64,000 bases of DNA. Source: Phymorhynchus buccinoides. Its lineage: Eukaryota; Mollusca; Gastropoda; Neogastropoda; Raphitomidae. The notes below the pieces were generated by a model. The model was not told the DNA's origin, made no database searches, and worked only from the letters and a program-made list of their open reading frames with translations. Positions 1-56,929 of the stretch are shown in pieces; the stretch's first letter is position 1, and every line of letters begins with the position of its first letter. A program made the translations under genes and the position numbers. The stretch spans positions 19,391,293 to 19,455,292 of the forward strand of contig CM065710.1 in NCBI GenBank assembly GCA_017654935.2, given 5' to 3'.

Positions 1-345
1 TGTTTAATGTGACTGATCAACAGTGTTTTTGTTCAGTAAACAGCGTGTTTAATGTGACTGATCAACAGTGTTTTTGTTCAGATCAACAGTGTTTTTGTTC
101 AGTAAAGAGCGTGTTTAATGTGACTGATCAACAGTGTTTTTGTTCAGTAAAGAGCGTGTTTAATGTGACTGATCAACAGTGTTTTTGTTCAGTAAAGAGC
201 GTGTTTAATGTGACTGATCAATAGTGTTTTTGTTCATTAAAGAGCTTGTTTAATGTGACTGATCAACAGTGATTTTGTTCAGTAAAGAGCGTGTTTGATG
301 TGACTGATCAACAGTGTTTTTGTTCATTGAGTAAAAAGCGTGTTC
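1..345. repeat. 45-bp minisatellite (7-8 units), left edge outside window
   Basis: Units of about 45 bases share gtgactgatcaacagtg and tttttgttcagtaaagag. One unit is shortened near 80. The apparent open frame reflects a unit length divisible by three and is not treated as coding. Confidence 0.9.
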
Positions 346-905
346 AATGTGGAAAAAACCCCACAACACAGGGACGAGTTTCACTAGACACAGCTGTTTT
401 GGGAGGAACATTTTAGTTCATCCACATTTTCAGAGGGTTTTTTCCAAGCCAACTTTTAGCTTACCATAAGTAACTTTTCATAAATAACAGTCAGGAATAT
501 GCTGTAGTATGTGGGTCAAATAATTATATCAAGTGGAAATTGCTAGATTTGCACTCATGGGCGATTTTGTTTATGTTTTGCGATACTTAGTGAATTATTT
601 AAGAATCACTTTTTAACCGGTTTTTTAAATGTGGCCCTGGAAAGTTTTAACTCAAAACTCCCCATCAAGGTCAGTTCTAAAAGCCCAGCGAGCTATCTTA
701 TGGTAACTAGTTGGATCGTATAACATTGTTACATAACTTTACATCTGTCGGAAAATAACATTGAATCAACGAATGGCTGATCAATTAACTAACTAATTTC
801 TCTATGCCCTTCCCCCCAAGTTCCCCTATATAAACTATAACTAATGTCTCATATTATGGGCCTGTTGCAGGTTGGAGAACGTTAAACAAAATCATCTTCA
901 TAACC
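346..905. other. No recognisable feature
   Basis: Unique-looking, AT-rich sequence between the left minisatellite and a dispersed repeat. I see no exon with module-like cysteines or paired splice sites on either strand. Confidence 0.5.
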
Positions 906-911
906 TCTTCC

Positions 912-1240
912 AACTCTTCTTCTTCTTCTTTGTTTGCTCAGACAGTTTCCTGTCACATCAGCGTAGATGCGTCATGCTGCCGTTATGCGCCTAACTAAGA
1001 AATAGTTAGGCCCAGCATGTCCGACTTCGGCTGAAGAAATCTTTGTAAGAATTTGTAGAAAAAAGGCAGGAGAATGGACCAGTGGGATATAAAGATAGCA
1101 GATGACAGTAAGCAAAGGAAAAAGGCAGAGTCAAAGAGAGTGACAGATTAGAGGAAGCTACAAGCACAGAACTTCCAGAAGGTGGGAGAACTATTTGTAC
1201 GAAAGACCCCCCGGTATCCCCACGGGGGGGGGGGGGGGGG
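912..1240. repeat. Dispersed repeat family R330, copy 1
   Basis: Closely matches 38160-38481 over its length, including ttgctcagacag, gcgtagatgcgtcatgctgc and the end ggtatccccacgggg followed by a G run. The second copy has a 12-bp target duplication, so the family is mobile, probably a retroposon. Confidence 0.8.
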
Positions 1241-1299
1241 GGAGACCTCTTCCAACAATACTTCTGACTTCTTTCTTGTCCTCTATGGTCCCCACATTG

Positions 1300-1346
1300 C
1301 GTGTGAGTGCGCACGCGCATGTTTGTGTGTGTGTGAGTGCGCACGC

Positions 1347-1377
<31 letters not shown>

Positions 1378-1442
1378 CGTGTGCGTGCGTGCGCGCGCCC
1401 GTGTGCGTATGTGCATGTGTGTGTGTGCGCGTGCGCGCTACG
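1300..1442. repeat. GT/GC-rich microsatellite
   Basis: Alternating purine-pyrimidine (GT)n with GCGC blocks, a Z-DNA-prone tract. Open frames here are repeat artefacts. Confidence 0.9.
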
Positions 1443-1669
1443 GCTGTATTGCACATTCATGATCGTTAATAGTTTAGTAGATTATTAATTTGCGAAGCGC
1501 TGGGAGCTCAAGAGAGAAAGGGCGCTCTAAAAATGTGAGTTACTATTATTAATAATAATACTAATCACAACTCACTGCACGTTACGTTGTCTTTTTCGCT
1601 ACAAGAACCCTTGATGCAATGCTGCGGAAACTGGGAGCAATCTTCTCCAAGCGAGATCTCTGGAAGCGA

Positions 1670-2755
1670 TTAGAGAAGAAAAAAAATGCAAAAAATAAAA
1701 TGATAAAAGAAAGAAGAGAAGAAAAAAGAAAGAAAGAAAGGAAGATAGGAAATAGACAGAAAGAAAGAAGAAAAAAATCTGCAAGGAAAGAAGGATGAAA
1801 AAAAAAAGAAACAGAGAAAGAAGGAATGAAAGAAAGAATGAAAAGGGAAAACAGATACAGGGGAAGAAAGACAGAAAGAGTGCAAGGAGAGCAAGGCAGA
1901 AAAAAGAGCAAGTATGAAAAAGGGGAAAAAAACAGAGAAAGGAAGGAAGGAAGAAAGAAAAGCAAAGAAGGAAAGAAGGAAGGAAGGAAGGAAGGAAGGG
2001 AGGGAGGGAACACGGAAGAAAAGAAACAAAGAAATGACGAAGGAAGGAAAGGAAAGAAGGAAATGAAGGGGGAAAAAAATGAAAGGAAGAAAGAAATTAA
2101 GAAAAAAAAAGAGGGAAAAAGAAAGGATGGAACAGAAAAGCGCTTAGAGCTTTGATGAATAAGCGCGATAGAAATGTACATAATAAATCAATAAAATGGA
2201 AGGAAAGAAAAAAGGAAAGAAGAAAGAAAAAATGGATGGACGAAACGAGAGAAAGGAAGGAGGGAAGAAAAAGAAAAAAGAAAGAAACGAATGAGTGAAT
2301 GAATGAGTGAATGAATGAATGAATGAGTGAATGAATGAATGAATGAGTGAGTGAATGAATGAATGAGTGAATGAATGAATGAGTGAACGAATGAATGAGT
2401 GAACGAATGAATGAATGCGATAAAACAAAAATGAAAGAAGGAAGGGAGATAATGAACGCAGGAAAAAAAAGAATGAAACAAAGAAAGGAAGAAAGGAACG
2501 GAGTAAGGCAAAATGAAAGAATGAAATATAGAAAGGAAGGTATAAAGAAAGAAAGAACGAATGAAACAAAGAAAGGAAAAAAAGAAAGAAAGAATTAAAC
2601 AAAGAAAGGAAGAAAGAAAGAAACAAAGAAATGAACGGAATAAGGCAAAATGAAAGAATGAACTATAGAAAGGAAGGTACAAAGAAAGAAAGAAAGAAAA
2701 AAAAAAAAAAAAAAGAAAGGAAGGAACATAGGAAGACAGGAAAGAGAGCAAAAAA
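1670..2755. repeat. 1.1-kb polypurine (GAAAG/GGAA/GAAT) tract
   Basis: The plus strand is almost all A and G, with GAAAG, AAGG and GAATGAGT sub-repeats (2283-2420), followed by about 40 C. Strand asymmetry is extreme. Long Phe/Ser or Lys/Glu open frames in it are not genes. Confidence 0.9.
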
Positions 2756-2769
2756 AACCGAAAGAAAAC

Positions 2770-2771
<2 letters not shown>

Positions 2772-2813
<42 letters not shown>

Positions 2814-2986
2814 CACACCAAAATAATAAGGAAGGATGGAAGGGGAAACAACGATGACTGAAAGAAAAGAAAAACGACGGAAGGAAGGAAGAAAAGAATA
2901 CTACGAAAAATAGAGATGAATAAAGCAACAACGAAAGAAGAGAAAAAGAAACCAAAGGAAGAAAATGACAGGAGCCTCTGTATCTG

Positions 2987-3026
<40 letters not shown>

Positions 3027-3056
3027 CCCCCCCCCCTCCCCTCTCTCTCTCGCTTT
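2772..3056. repeat. Poly-C run and (CT)n tract
   Basis: A homopolymer of about 40 C at 2772-2811 and a (CT)n-C(n) tract at 2990-3050, with short unique sequence between them. Confidence 0.9.
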
Positions 3057-3239
3057 GTGTCTGAGTTACCCCCGCTCTCTGTTGAAGAAAAAGTCAAGGA
3101 TGATGACGAAGATGATGATGACGACGATGACGACGACAACGACGACCACGGTGATAGCTAGTCAAAAGAAGCTAAAGGTCACCCTGGATTTTGCATAGTT
3201 TCGATAATGATTTTTCTGTCGAAGACGAAATTCTGTGAA

Positions 3240-3610
3240 TATATGATCTATGATCGGCAAAGGAGTATAACTTTGTTCCTCGCTTTTTGTTTTTGTCGGG
3301 GCTATATCTCGAGAACCGCTGAACATAATCGCTTCAAATGTTGTGTGGTGGTGGTGGTGGTGCATCACCATTTTAATTAAAGTAGGGGGGGGGGGGGGGG
3401 GGCGCGGACAAAATCGTAATAACCGTGCTGACCTTGACCTTGAAAGCCGAAATGTCTTCTTCTTGGGGCCGACCATGTTTTTTTCAAATCGTTGAACTTG
3501 TCATGTTCAAAGCTGGTGGATACGTACGTGGGAATGCGTTGGTTTTATGGTGATTCCGAATACGGGGTACTGATTCAAGGTCAAGGTCGAGGTCAAGGAC
3601 GTACGCCTTG
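3240..3610. repeat. Dispersed repeat with tgaccttgacctt motifs, copy
   Basis: Contains tatctcgagaaccgct, the gtgctgaccttgaccttga block and later tcaaggtcaaggtcgaggtc, the same order of blocks as at 10640-11660 and 45785-46160. The host unit carries repeated AAGGTCA half-sites. Confidence 0.7.
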
Positions 3611-3659
3611 GAGGTGTATATTTATTAGTAAAGTAAAGGTAACTCTCTCTGTAATGAAT

Positions 3660-4190
3660 TCCCTTCACCAGTTATGTACGGCACCTAGTAAATCGCCTAG
3701 CAAAGTATAAACAACAGCCACATTGAGACATTGTCCATCCTTTTCTATACTTTCCACATTGACCGTTAAAATGTGTACGCATTTGCACTCTAAATCTCGC
3801 GTCAGTACAGGGGACATGCGATTATTTATTTAATTATGTATTTTGGGGGGGTGAGGGTACAGATAGTTGCGAACATTAAAGTTAACTAAACTGAGAACTG
3901 ATTTTTCGAAACCTGCCCAAAGCATTGTGGAAACTATAAAAAAAAAAGAAGATGTTTTGTCACATTGTAATTACATTGTGTAATTAGAAATTCGTTGTTC
4001 GTGTACTTTCATATTCCCCAACTTATTTCTTATTTCTATTTTCTTATCTTTATCGTTTTCTTTTCTAGCCCTTCATGAAGCTGTATGTTCTCTTATGTTT
4101 AAATTGTTTCTGTTATCAAAGAAGACGATTTTTTTTCTATTTGGTTTCTTTATTATGCTTCTAATGTTCAAAATTAACCTTTGTTTATTT
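3660..4190. other. No recognisable feature
   Basis: AT-rich sequence with T runs. I see no conserved element, exon or repeat shared with the rest of the window. Confidence 0.5.
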
Positions 4191-4246
4191 TTCTTAAATG
4201 TGTGATTTTCCAGACCGAGAGGACGTAAAACACCATTTTGGGGGCT

Positions 4247-4287
4247 TCTTACCCGCCCATGGGCTTTTTACCCCATCTTCCCCTATT
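4247..4287. mobile_element. Half copy of TA-flanked palindromic MITE
   Basis: Matches the right arm of the palindromic MITE, cttcttacccgcccatgggc then ccatcttcccctatt. Only one arm is present. It lies just downstream of the donor of the last visible gene A exon. Confidence 0.8.
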
Positions 4288-4293
4288 ACTTAC

Positions 4294-50659
<46,366 letters not shown>

Positions 50660-50676
<17 letters not shown>

Positions 50677-50880
50677 TTCAACGTGCCTTTGACTTGAGTT
50701 ACTCAGCAACTGAGAGTAATTTGCATTAATTTCCAACGTGCCCTTGAGTTACTCAGCAACTCCGGGTAATTTGCATTTCAACGTGCCCTTGAGATACTCA
50801 GCAACTCAGGATACATAACATAATTTGCATTTCAACGTGTCCTTGTGTTATTTGGGTAACTGAGGATAATTTGCGTTTCA
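50660..50880. repeat. Promoter-proximal tandem repeat (about 48-bp, four units) ending at the start codon
   Basis: Units share gagttactcagcaact and taatttgcatttcaacgtgc. On the minus strand the unit contains atgcaaatt, an octamer/POU-like site, and the gene A start ATG falls where the unit has ATGCAAAT. A regulatory role is inference. Confidence 0.7.
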
Positions 50881-51208
50881 ACTTGCCCGGGGTCTAAGCT
50901 TCGTCATTCTGTAACTGGCTCGGATGGGTGGTGAACTGTTAACCACTCAGTGTGACGTCATTCTAGTGGATCACCTCAATATTACGTCATTCTTGTTTAT
51001 TGACGTCACGGGTGGGTTACAAAGGAAAAAGCGTTCTTACCAATAAGGGCAATTAAAGACCCCACAGTGAGCGTTTTCTGTTTGTTCGTTTTTTGTTTGT
51101 TCGTTTGTTTGATCAAATCATACAAACACGAAACATTGAGGCCTACTCAATATTCACAATGACAAACCTATTCTACTATTTTTTTTAAAATGAAGAAAAT
51201 TTGTTGAT

Positions 51209-51328
<120 letters not shown>

Positions 51329-51729
51329 ACCATGTCAACACGGGCATAATAATAGGCCTACATACTTATTAGTCCTACCTAGCCTGGGCCTACCCGTGTC
51401 TTTGTTTTAATATTATCCTATCCCTAGTAGGGTACCACCAAGCCTTCAATTAACCCTGTACATTTGAACCTCTTACACTTCAACTACCCTTGATTAATTA
51501 ATAATAGTAGGTATTCATTAGTTTTTGACACGGGGAAAGGGTATAATTATTGCAGTGCAATTGCGGTTTGGGCCACTTGTCACTCAGGGTGTGTTTTCGT
51601 GAGAATAAGATTTCATTATTCGCGTTATACTATAGGGCTTACTTTCTGTTAACGGTCCGCTACACTGCATACCATGCGATCCGACTGTGGCATTCGTGAG
51701 GCATGATTCTCGTGAAATTCTACTCTCTC

Positions 51730-51972
51730 TTAACCCTTTCACCGCCAGCCATATTTCAGCCAAACATGTCCATTAAATTTACCTGGGTAGAGAACAAAAA
51801 CCATCTGCAGTATTGGGGAATCTCCTGTGACAAATATAAAATAAGGTCTACCCTTACTTCCCAAAACTAAGACAATAAGGTTTTGGATGATAGACCCTAA
51901 TTTGATGCCTTTTAGTGACATAGGTGTTAAATCATTGTGGTGCTAAAATGCGACTTTGGCGGTGAAAGGGTT
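51730..51972. mobile_element. TTAA MITE copy 8
   Basis: TTAACCCTTTCACCGCCAGC to ttggcggtgaaagggtt. The right TTAA has mutated to ttca. Confidence 0.9.
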
Positions 51973-52068
51973 CAAATGAATATGAAGAAATCCTACTAGC
52001 TTTGTTGACTCTATTAAATTGTGTAGTCCACGGTAGATGAATCTGATGAAATATCTGTATTTTTGTAC

Positions 52069-52187
52069 AGTGGAACCTCCCTTATAAGACCTCCCATTAT
52101 GAGACTCCCTCCCACATAAGACCTATGCTTACTTCTCTGAGACATTGCCCTTCTTTGTAAGTATGCAAAATTACCTCCCTCGGGGCT
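52069..52187. mobile_element. Pogo-like TIR MITE, copy 5 (right end missing)
   Basis: TA-cagtggaacctcccttat and agacattgcccttctttgta are present, but it stops at attacctccct where the gctcccagggacc repeat begins. Confidence 0.83.
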
Positions 52188-52193
52188 CCCAGG

Positions 52194-52330
52194 GACCATT
52201 TGAGTGTCTATGAAGCACTAACATTCTAAAGGACCCTCTAACAGAATGTGCAGGGGGTCCCAGGGATGCACTAGAAAAAATCTGTTTTGCATTCGCAATG
52301 CCAGTGGGACCCTCTATGGAAAAACGCAAT
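52194..52330. repeat. gctcccagggacc dispersed repeat, uninterrupted copy
   Basis: Continuous ccatttgagtgtctatgaag and tgcattcgcaatgccagtgg. It is the empty-site relative of 38088-38660. A run of about 25 G follows at 52375-52401. Confidence 0.78.
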
Positions 52331-52617
52331 GAACCACGACTGTGACAAATGCCGCGGTGTACTGCAGTACAAAGGGGGGGGGGGGGGGGGGGGGGGGGGG
52401 GTATTAGATAATGACCTTTATCATGACTGCAATTAATTATTGAACAAAGATAATTAGGTGAAAATGTTCATAAAATACAGCTTCATGCTTGGTAAGAAAG
52501 GCAAACACGGAAACATGGACTTAACCGAGAAATGTAGGGGGTGGGGGTGGGGGTGGCACATCTTGACCTATACCCAAACACATTTTATTTGATCCGTGTA
52601 TGGGGGTCTACTTGAGT

Positions 52618-52796
52618 ATGGCTCCCCCCCACCTGCGTGCGCATCCAACGGAAGTGTCGCCATCTTAGTCAGATTTGTGTGTAAACAGCATCGATCTGGC
52701 ATTTTTCAAACAAAGTTACTGACTAAGATGGCGGTCTCCCATAATATGGCACGCTCCTTGTGGCCGGATGTGACGACACGTGGGTACCAGCCATAG
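52618..52796. mobile_element. Palindromic MITE family P2, copy 3
   Basis: tatggctcccccccacctgc to cacgtgggtaccagccata. Both ends and hairpin arms match 41407-41590 in the opposite orientation. Confidence 0.85.
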
Positions 52797-52905
52797 TGAA
52801 CGAAAATAGTAGAGTATTTTTGTTTTAGAGACGCGACTCACGACTCGCAGACATCGTCACAATCCGATCGCATTCGGATTGAATCGTATGTAGTCGGTCG
52901 ACCCG

Positions 52906-53312
52906 TTAATCCTTTCACCGCCAAAGTCGCATTTTAGCACCACAGTGATTTAATTAACGCCAATGTCACTAAAAAGGCATCACATTAGGGTCTATTATCC
53001 AAAGATCACATTGTTTTAGGTTTGGGAAGCAAGGATAGACCTTATTTTATATCTGTCACGGAAGAATCCCCAATACTGCAGAAGGATTTTGTTCTCTACC
53101 CAGTTAAATTTGATGGATTTTTTTTAAGCTGAACTATGGTTGGATGGAAGTTCAGTTTAACGTCGCGTATCGGCTTTCGCCATGTACGACGGGCTGAACA
53201 AACCAACCAGGATATAAACAAAAATTTATGTTCCTGAATCACTGTCTTAGCCAAAAGGCCGAGAAGCGATCAGAATTTGAACATGAACTATGGTTGGCGG
53301 TGAAAGGGTTAC
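52906..53312. mobile_element. TTAA MITE copy 9, split by a U2-containing insertion
   Basis: cctttcaccgccaaagtcgc to gttggcggtgaaagggtt with family landmarks. A 140-bp insertion flanked by a 14-bp duplication interrupts it near the right end. Confidence 0.87.
53144..53283 (-). mobile_element. U2 snRNA-derived chimeric retroposon
   Basis: On the minus strand, positions 53270-53245 read ATCGCTTCTCGGCCTTTTGG then CTAAGA, identical to the 5' end of U2 snRNA. After that the match stops, and the rest ends in gcgacgttaaactgaac, a LINE/SINE-like 3' end. The direct repeat tgaactatggttgg flanks it (53130-53143, 53284-53297). Confidence 0.8.
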
Positions 53313-53490
53313 GTAAGCTTTTTATGGATCGGTTTTTGTTTTGGGTTATTCTAGTTCTTCCCAATGTTAGATGAGTCTTTTTGGGTGCCCTTTGTCTGTA
53401 GGAATATTTGTATTGAGAAGCAGTAACATGTTGGACAATATTTTCAGAACACTTTAAAAAAGATGTTTTCCCACATAATTTATCTATCTC

Positions 53491-53839
<349 letters not shown>

Positions 53840-54339
53840 ATTGTAATTGAAAGGCATTGCCCTAAACCAGAAAAAAACCCACAACAATCTCTCTTTTCTA
53901 TTCCTAACTTCTCAACCCTCTCTAGACCCACTTAGTCACACATCTAAAAGCAGTAATAAAAAAAGAAAAAAAAGAAAGAAAAAAATTTTTTTAAAAGAAA
54001 AGCTTGCACTGCTCTAGCAGCGACGCGCTCTCCAGCTGAGGACAGCACGAATTCCAATTAAAATAAACAGAAAATTACCAATATGCCCAGTTTTCTCATG
54101 CATTGTCACTCACGGGGTTTCTTACCTTTTATTGTGGGACTACTTGCACAACCACCTATACAGTGTTGTGTTAAGCCTCAAATTGTCGCCCCTAACACAA
54201 AATTGTCTCCGGTGACAATTTGGCCGGGCGGATCTCGATCGTTACTATACCCTAATAATTGTCTCCAGCCCAGATTTTTGTTTCCTTTTTTGACAAGGTA
54301 TGTGAGCTTTCACCCCCCCCCACCCCGCACCCCCGACTT

Positions 54340-54832
<493 letters not shown>

Positions 54833-54895
54833 ACATGTGAGTGAATCAGAGAGACAAACAGATAGACTGAGATCAAAATCACACAAACATACTTA

Positions 54896-55104
54896 TACAG
54901 TGGGACCTCAGTAATGCGACCACCCTACAGACTGGCGAAAATAATTGTCCGTACTGTACTTGCGAGGTGGCCAGTATACCGGAGACTCTGTTAGTACTGG
55001 TGCTAAGAAGAGAAGAGACTGAAAACGAAATGTCATGATGACCAGGTTGTGCGCGATACACCCAGGTTGTACCAGGGGCGCCCGCTAAGCAGGGTTCCAC
55101 TGTA
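54896..55104. mobile_element. Pogo-like TIR MITE, second family
   Basis: TA-cagtgggacctcagtaat to ctaagcagggttccactg-TA, termini related to the CAGTGGAACC family but with a different interior. Confidence 0.82.
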
Positions 55105-55209
55105 CTAAGATCAGCATGGATAGGAAGCCAAGTCCGCTGGATAGTATTAAATCGTAAATTCTTAGAAATTTAAAAAAATGCTTAAATGCCTAATAAAATA
55201 GACGATTTT

Positions 55210-55575
55210 CGGAAAATAAAAAAAAATAGGGAAGAGCACTTCTTGAGAATTAGAGTTGATTATCTCGATTACGTATCTCGAATACCATAGCAACAATGGC
55301 GTCGAAGCATGAAACTGCACGATGCGAGACAGCGACTTGCAAAGCAATTTTGCTTAGAAAAATGAGGGGTGGCCGGTGGTGGCCACAAACTGATAGAACT
55401 TGCAAAATGTGACGTCAAAATATAAATGTCATCAATTTTAGAAATGACGCATGGGTACAGTTCTAAGTACTGTATGTCTGCTCAAACACGCGAGGCGAGA
55501 GCCGGGGATCTACCTGATGATAGAGTAGCTTCCTCTGCTTGACCAATTGAATTAGGCAAGATCACTCCCACACAC
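55210..55575. repeat. Dispersed repeat, inverted relative of 27080-27450
   Basis: taccatagcaacaatgg, gacttgcaaa and aattaggcaagatcactccc match the reverse complement of 27080-27450. Confidence 0.65.
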
Positions 55576-55789
55576 ACCTTTTCATCGCCACTGTCGCCTC
55601 TTGGCACCACAATGATTTGACACCCATGTCACTGAAAGGCATCAAATGAGGGACTGTTATCCCGTGACCTTATGTTCTAAATGTTGAGAGGTAAGGACAG
55701 CCCCAATTTATGCATGTCACAGAGGAATCCCCAATATCGCATATATAATCTTTCCTCTACCCAGGTAAGTTTAATAGAAGGTTTTAGCT

Positions 55790-56251
55790 TTAACCCTTTC
55801 ACCGCCAGCCACATTTCAGCCAAAAATGCCTATTAAATTTACCTGGGTAGAGAACAAAATCCATCTGCAGTATTGAGGATTCTTCTGTGACATATATAAA
55901 ATAAGGTCTATCCTTACTTCCCAAAACTAAGACAATAGGGTATTTGGATAACAGACCACGATTTGATGCCTTTTTGTGACATAGGGGAAGACGGGGTAAA
56001 AAGCGCATGGGCGGGTAAGAAGCCCACCCCAATTATCTCATGAAATGAAGCAAATTTCAGTCTCATTTTGCCCATGAGACGAGCGTTAATGTCTAGCATT
56101 CGTCCCATGGGCAAATTTGACTGAAATTTTCTTTATTTCATGAGATAATTGGGGTGGGCTTCTTACCCGCCCATGCGCTTTTTACCCCGTCTTCCCCTAG
56201 GTGTTAAATCACTGTGGTGCTAAAATGCGACTTTGGCGGTGAAGGGGTTAA
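55790..56251. mobile_element. TTAA MITE copy 11 (middle element of the nest)
   Basis: TTAACCCTTTCACCGCCAGC to ttggcggtgaaggggTTAA, itself split by a palindromic MITE at 55982-56199. Confidence 0.9.
55982..56199. mobile_element. TA-flanked palindromic MITE, copy 4 (inner element of the nest)
   Basis: gtgacaTA-ggggaagacgg to ccgtcttcccc-TAggtgtt. Removing it with one TA restores gtgacataggtgttaaatc, as in other MITE copies such as 51915-51935. Confidence 0.93.
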
Positions 56252-56520
56252 AATGGCTGGCGTTGACAGGGATAAGTTACTGCCCTTAGTTATTTCCGAA
56301 CAATTCTAATTGTCGCCGGCGACAATTTGGCCCGGTTACAACAATTTGGGAGCTGCACAAACCTACCTTTTTTTTGTGGTAACCTACCACCGAACCACAC
56401 TTGGCCCGCATTATTATTTGCACACGGTGCCTACAACGCACTGGAATGCAGACCGTACCGGCAACAACAACAACAATTACAATCCCTAATCCCTAACTAC
56501 AGGTCGTCGTCTCTCAACTG

Positions 56521-56929
56521 ATGGCTGAACTACGGACGATCCACTCGCGCCTTTCAAGGAAGCCTTTCAAACACATTCGCCCTGACCCTAAACCCCTCAC
56601 CGCCCTCGAAGCTAAAAAACAAGAAATTCCCAACCCGAGACCGAGCAAGGAGTTAGAACGCGTGGAAGAAACCTTCGTGATCGATTTGAAAGGTACGAAA
56701 CGAGACGAGTCAGAAGAAGAGAAGGAGAAGAAGAAGAAGGAGAAGGAGGAGGAGAAGAAGAAGAAGAAGAAGAAGAAGGAGAAGGAGGAGGAGGAGAAGA
56801 AGAAGGCGAGGCCTGAGTCGACAAAAGGAGAGAAGAAAGAGACGAAGAAGGAAGATAGAGAGAAGGAGAAGAAGAAGGAGGCGGAGGAAAGCAAGACTGA
56901 AGAAAACTTGGATTGTGCAGCAGAGAGAG
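56521..56929 (+). CDS. Gene B candidate exon 1: Lys/Glu-rich cytoplasmic N-terminus
   Basis: A 136-codon open segment starting [18 protein letters not shown], then [18 protein letters not shown], followed by a long KE-rich stretch and [11 protein letters not shown]. The donor AGAG|gtaaat leaves phase 1, which matches the acceptor at 60019 and stays open there. The charged stretch would form a helix or be disordered. The non-repetitive, codon-like first 60 residues argue for real coding. If the join is wrong, this may be a separate short gene or a fortuitous frame. Confidence 0.5.

Larger units (their letters stand above)
55577..56270. mobile_element. TTAA MITE copy 10 (outer element of a three-level nest)
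   Basis: The left part runs from cttttcatcgccactgtcgc to gttttagcttt, and the right remnant is ggctggcgttgacaggg (56255-56271). MITE copy 11 is inserted at a TTAA inside it. Confidence 0.83.

Noticed and set aside
1571..1625. Further EB-module exon beyond 4294
   Set aside because: A donor-like actcactgca is present, but the upstream frame has a stop and no cysteine pattern.
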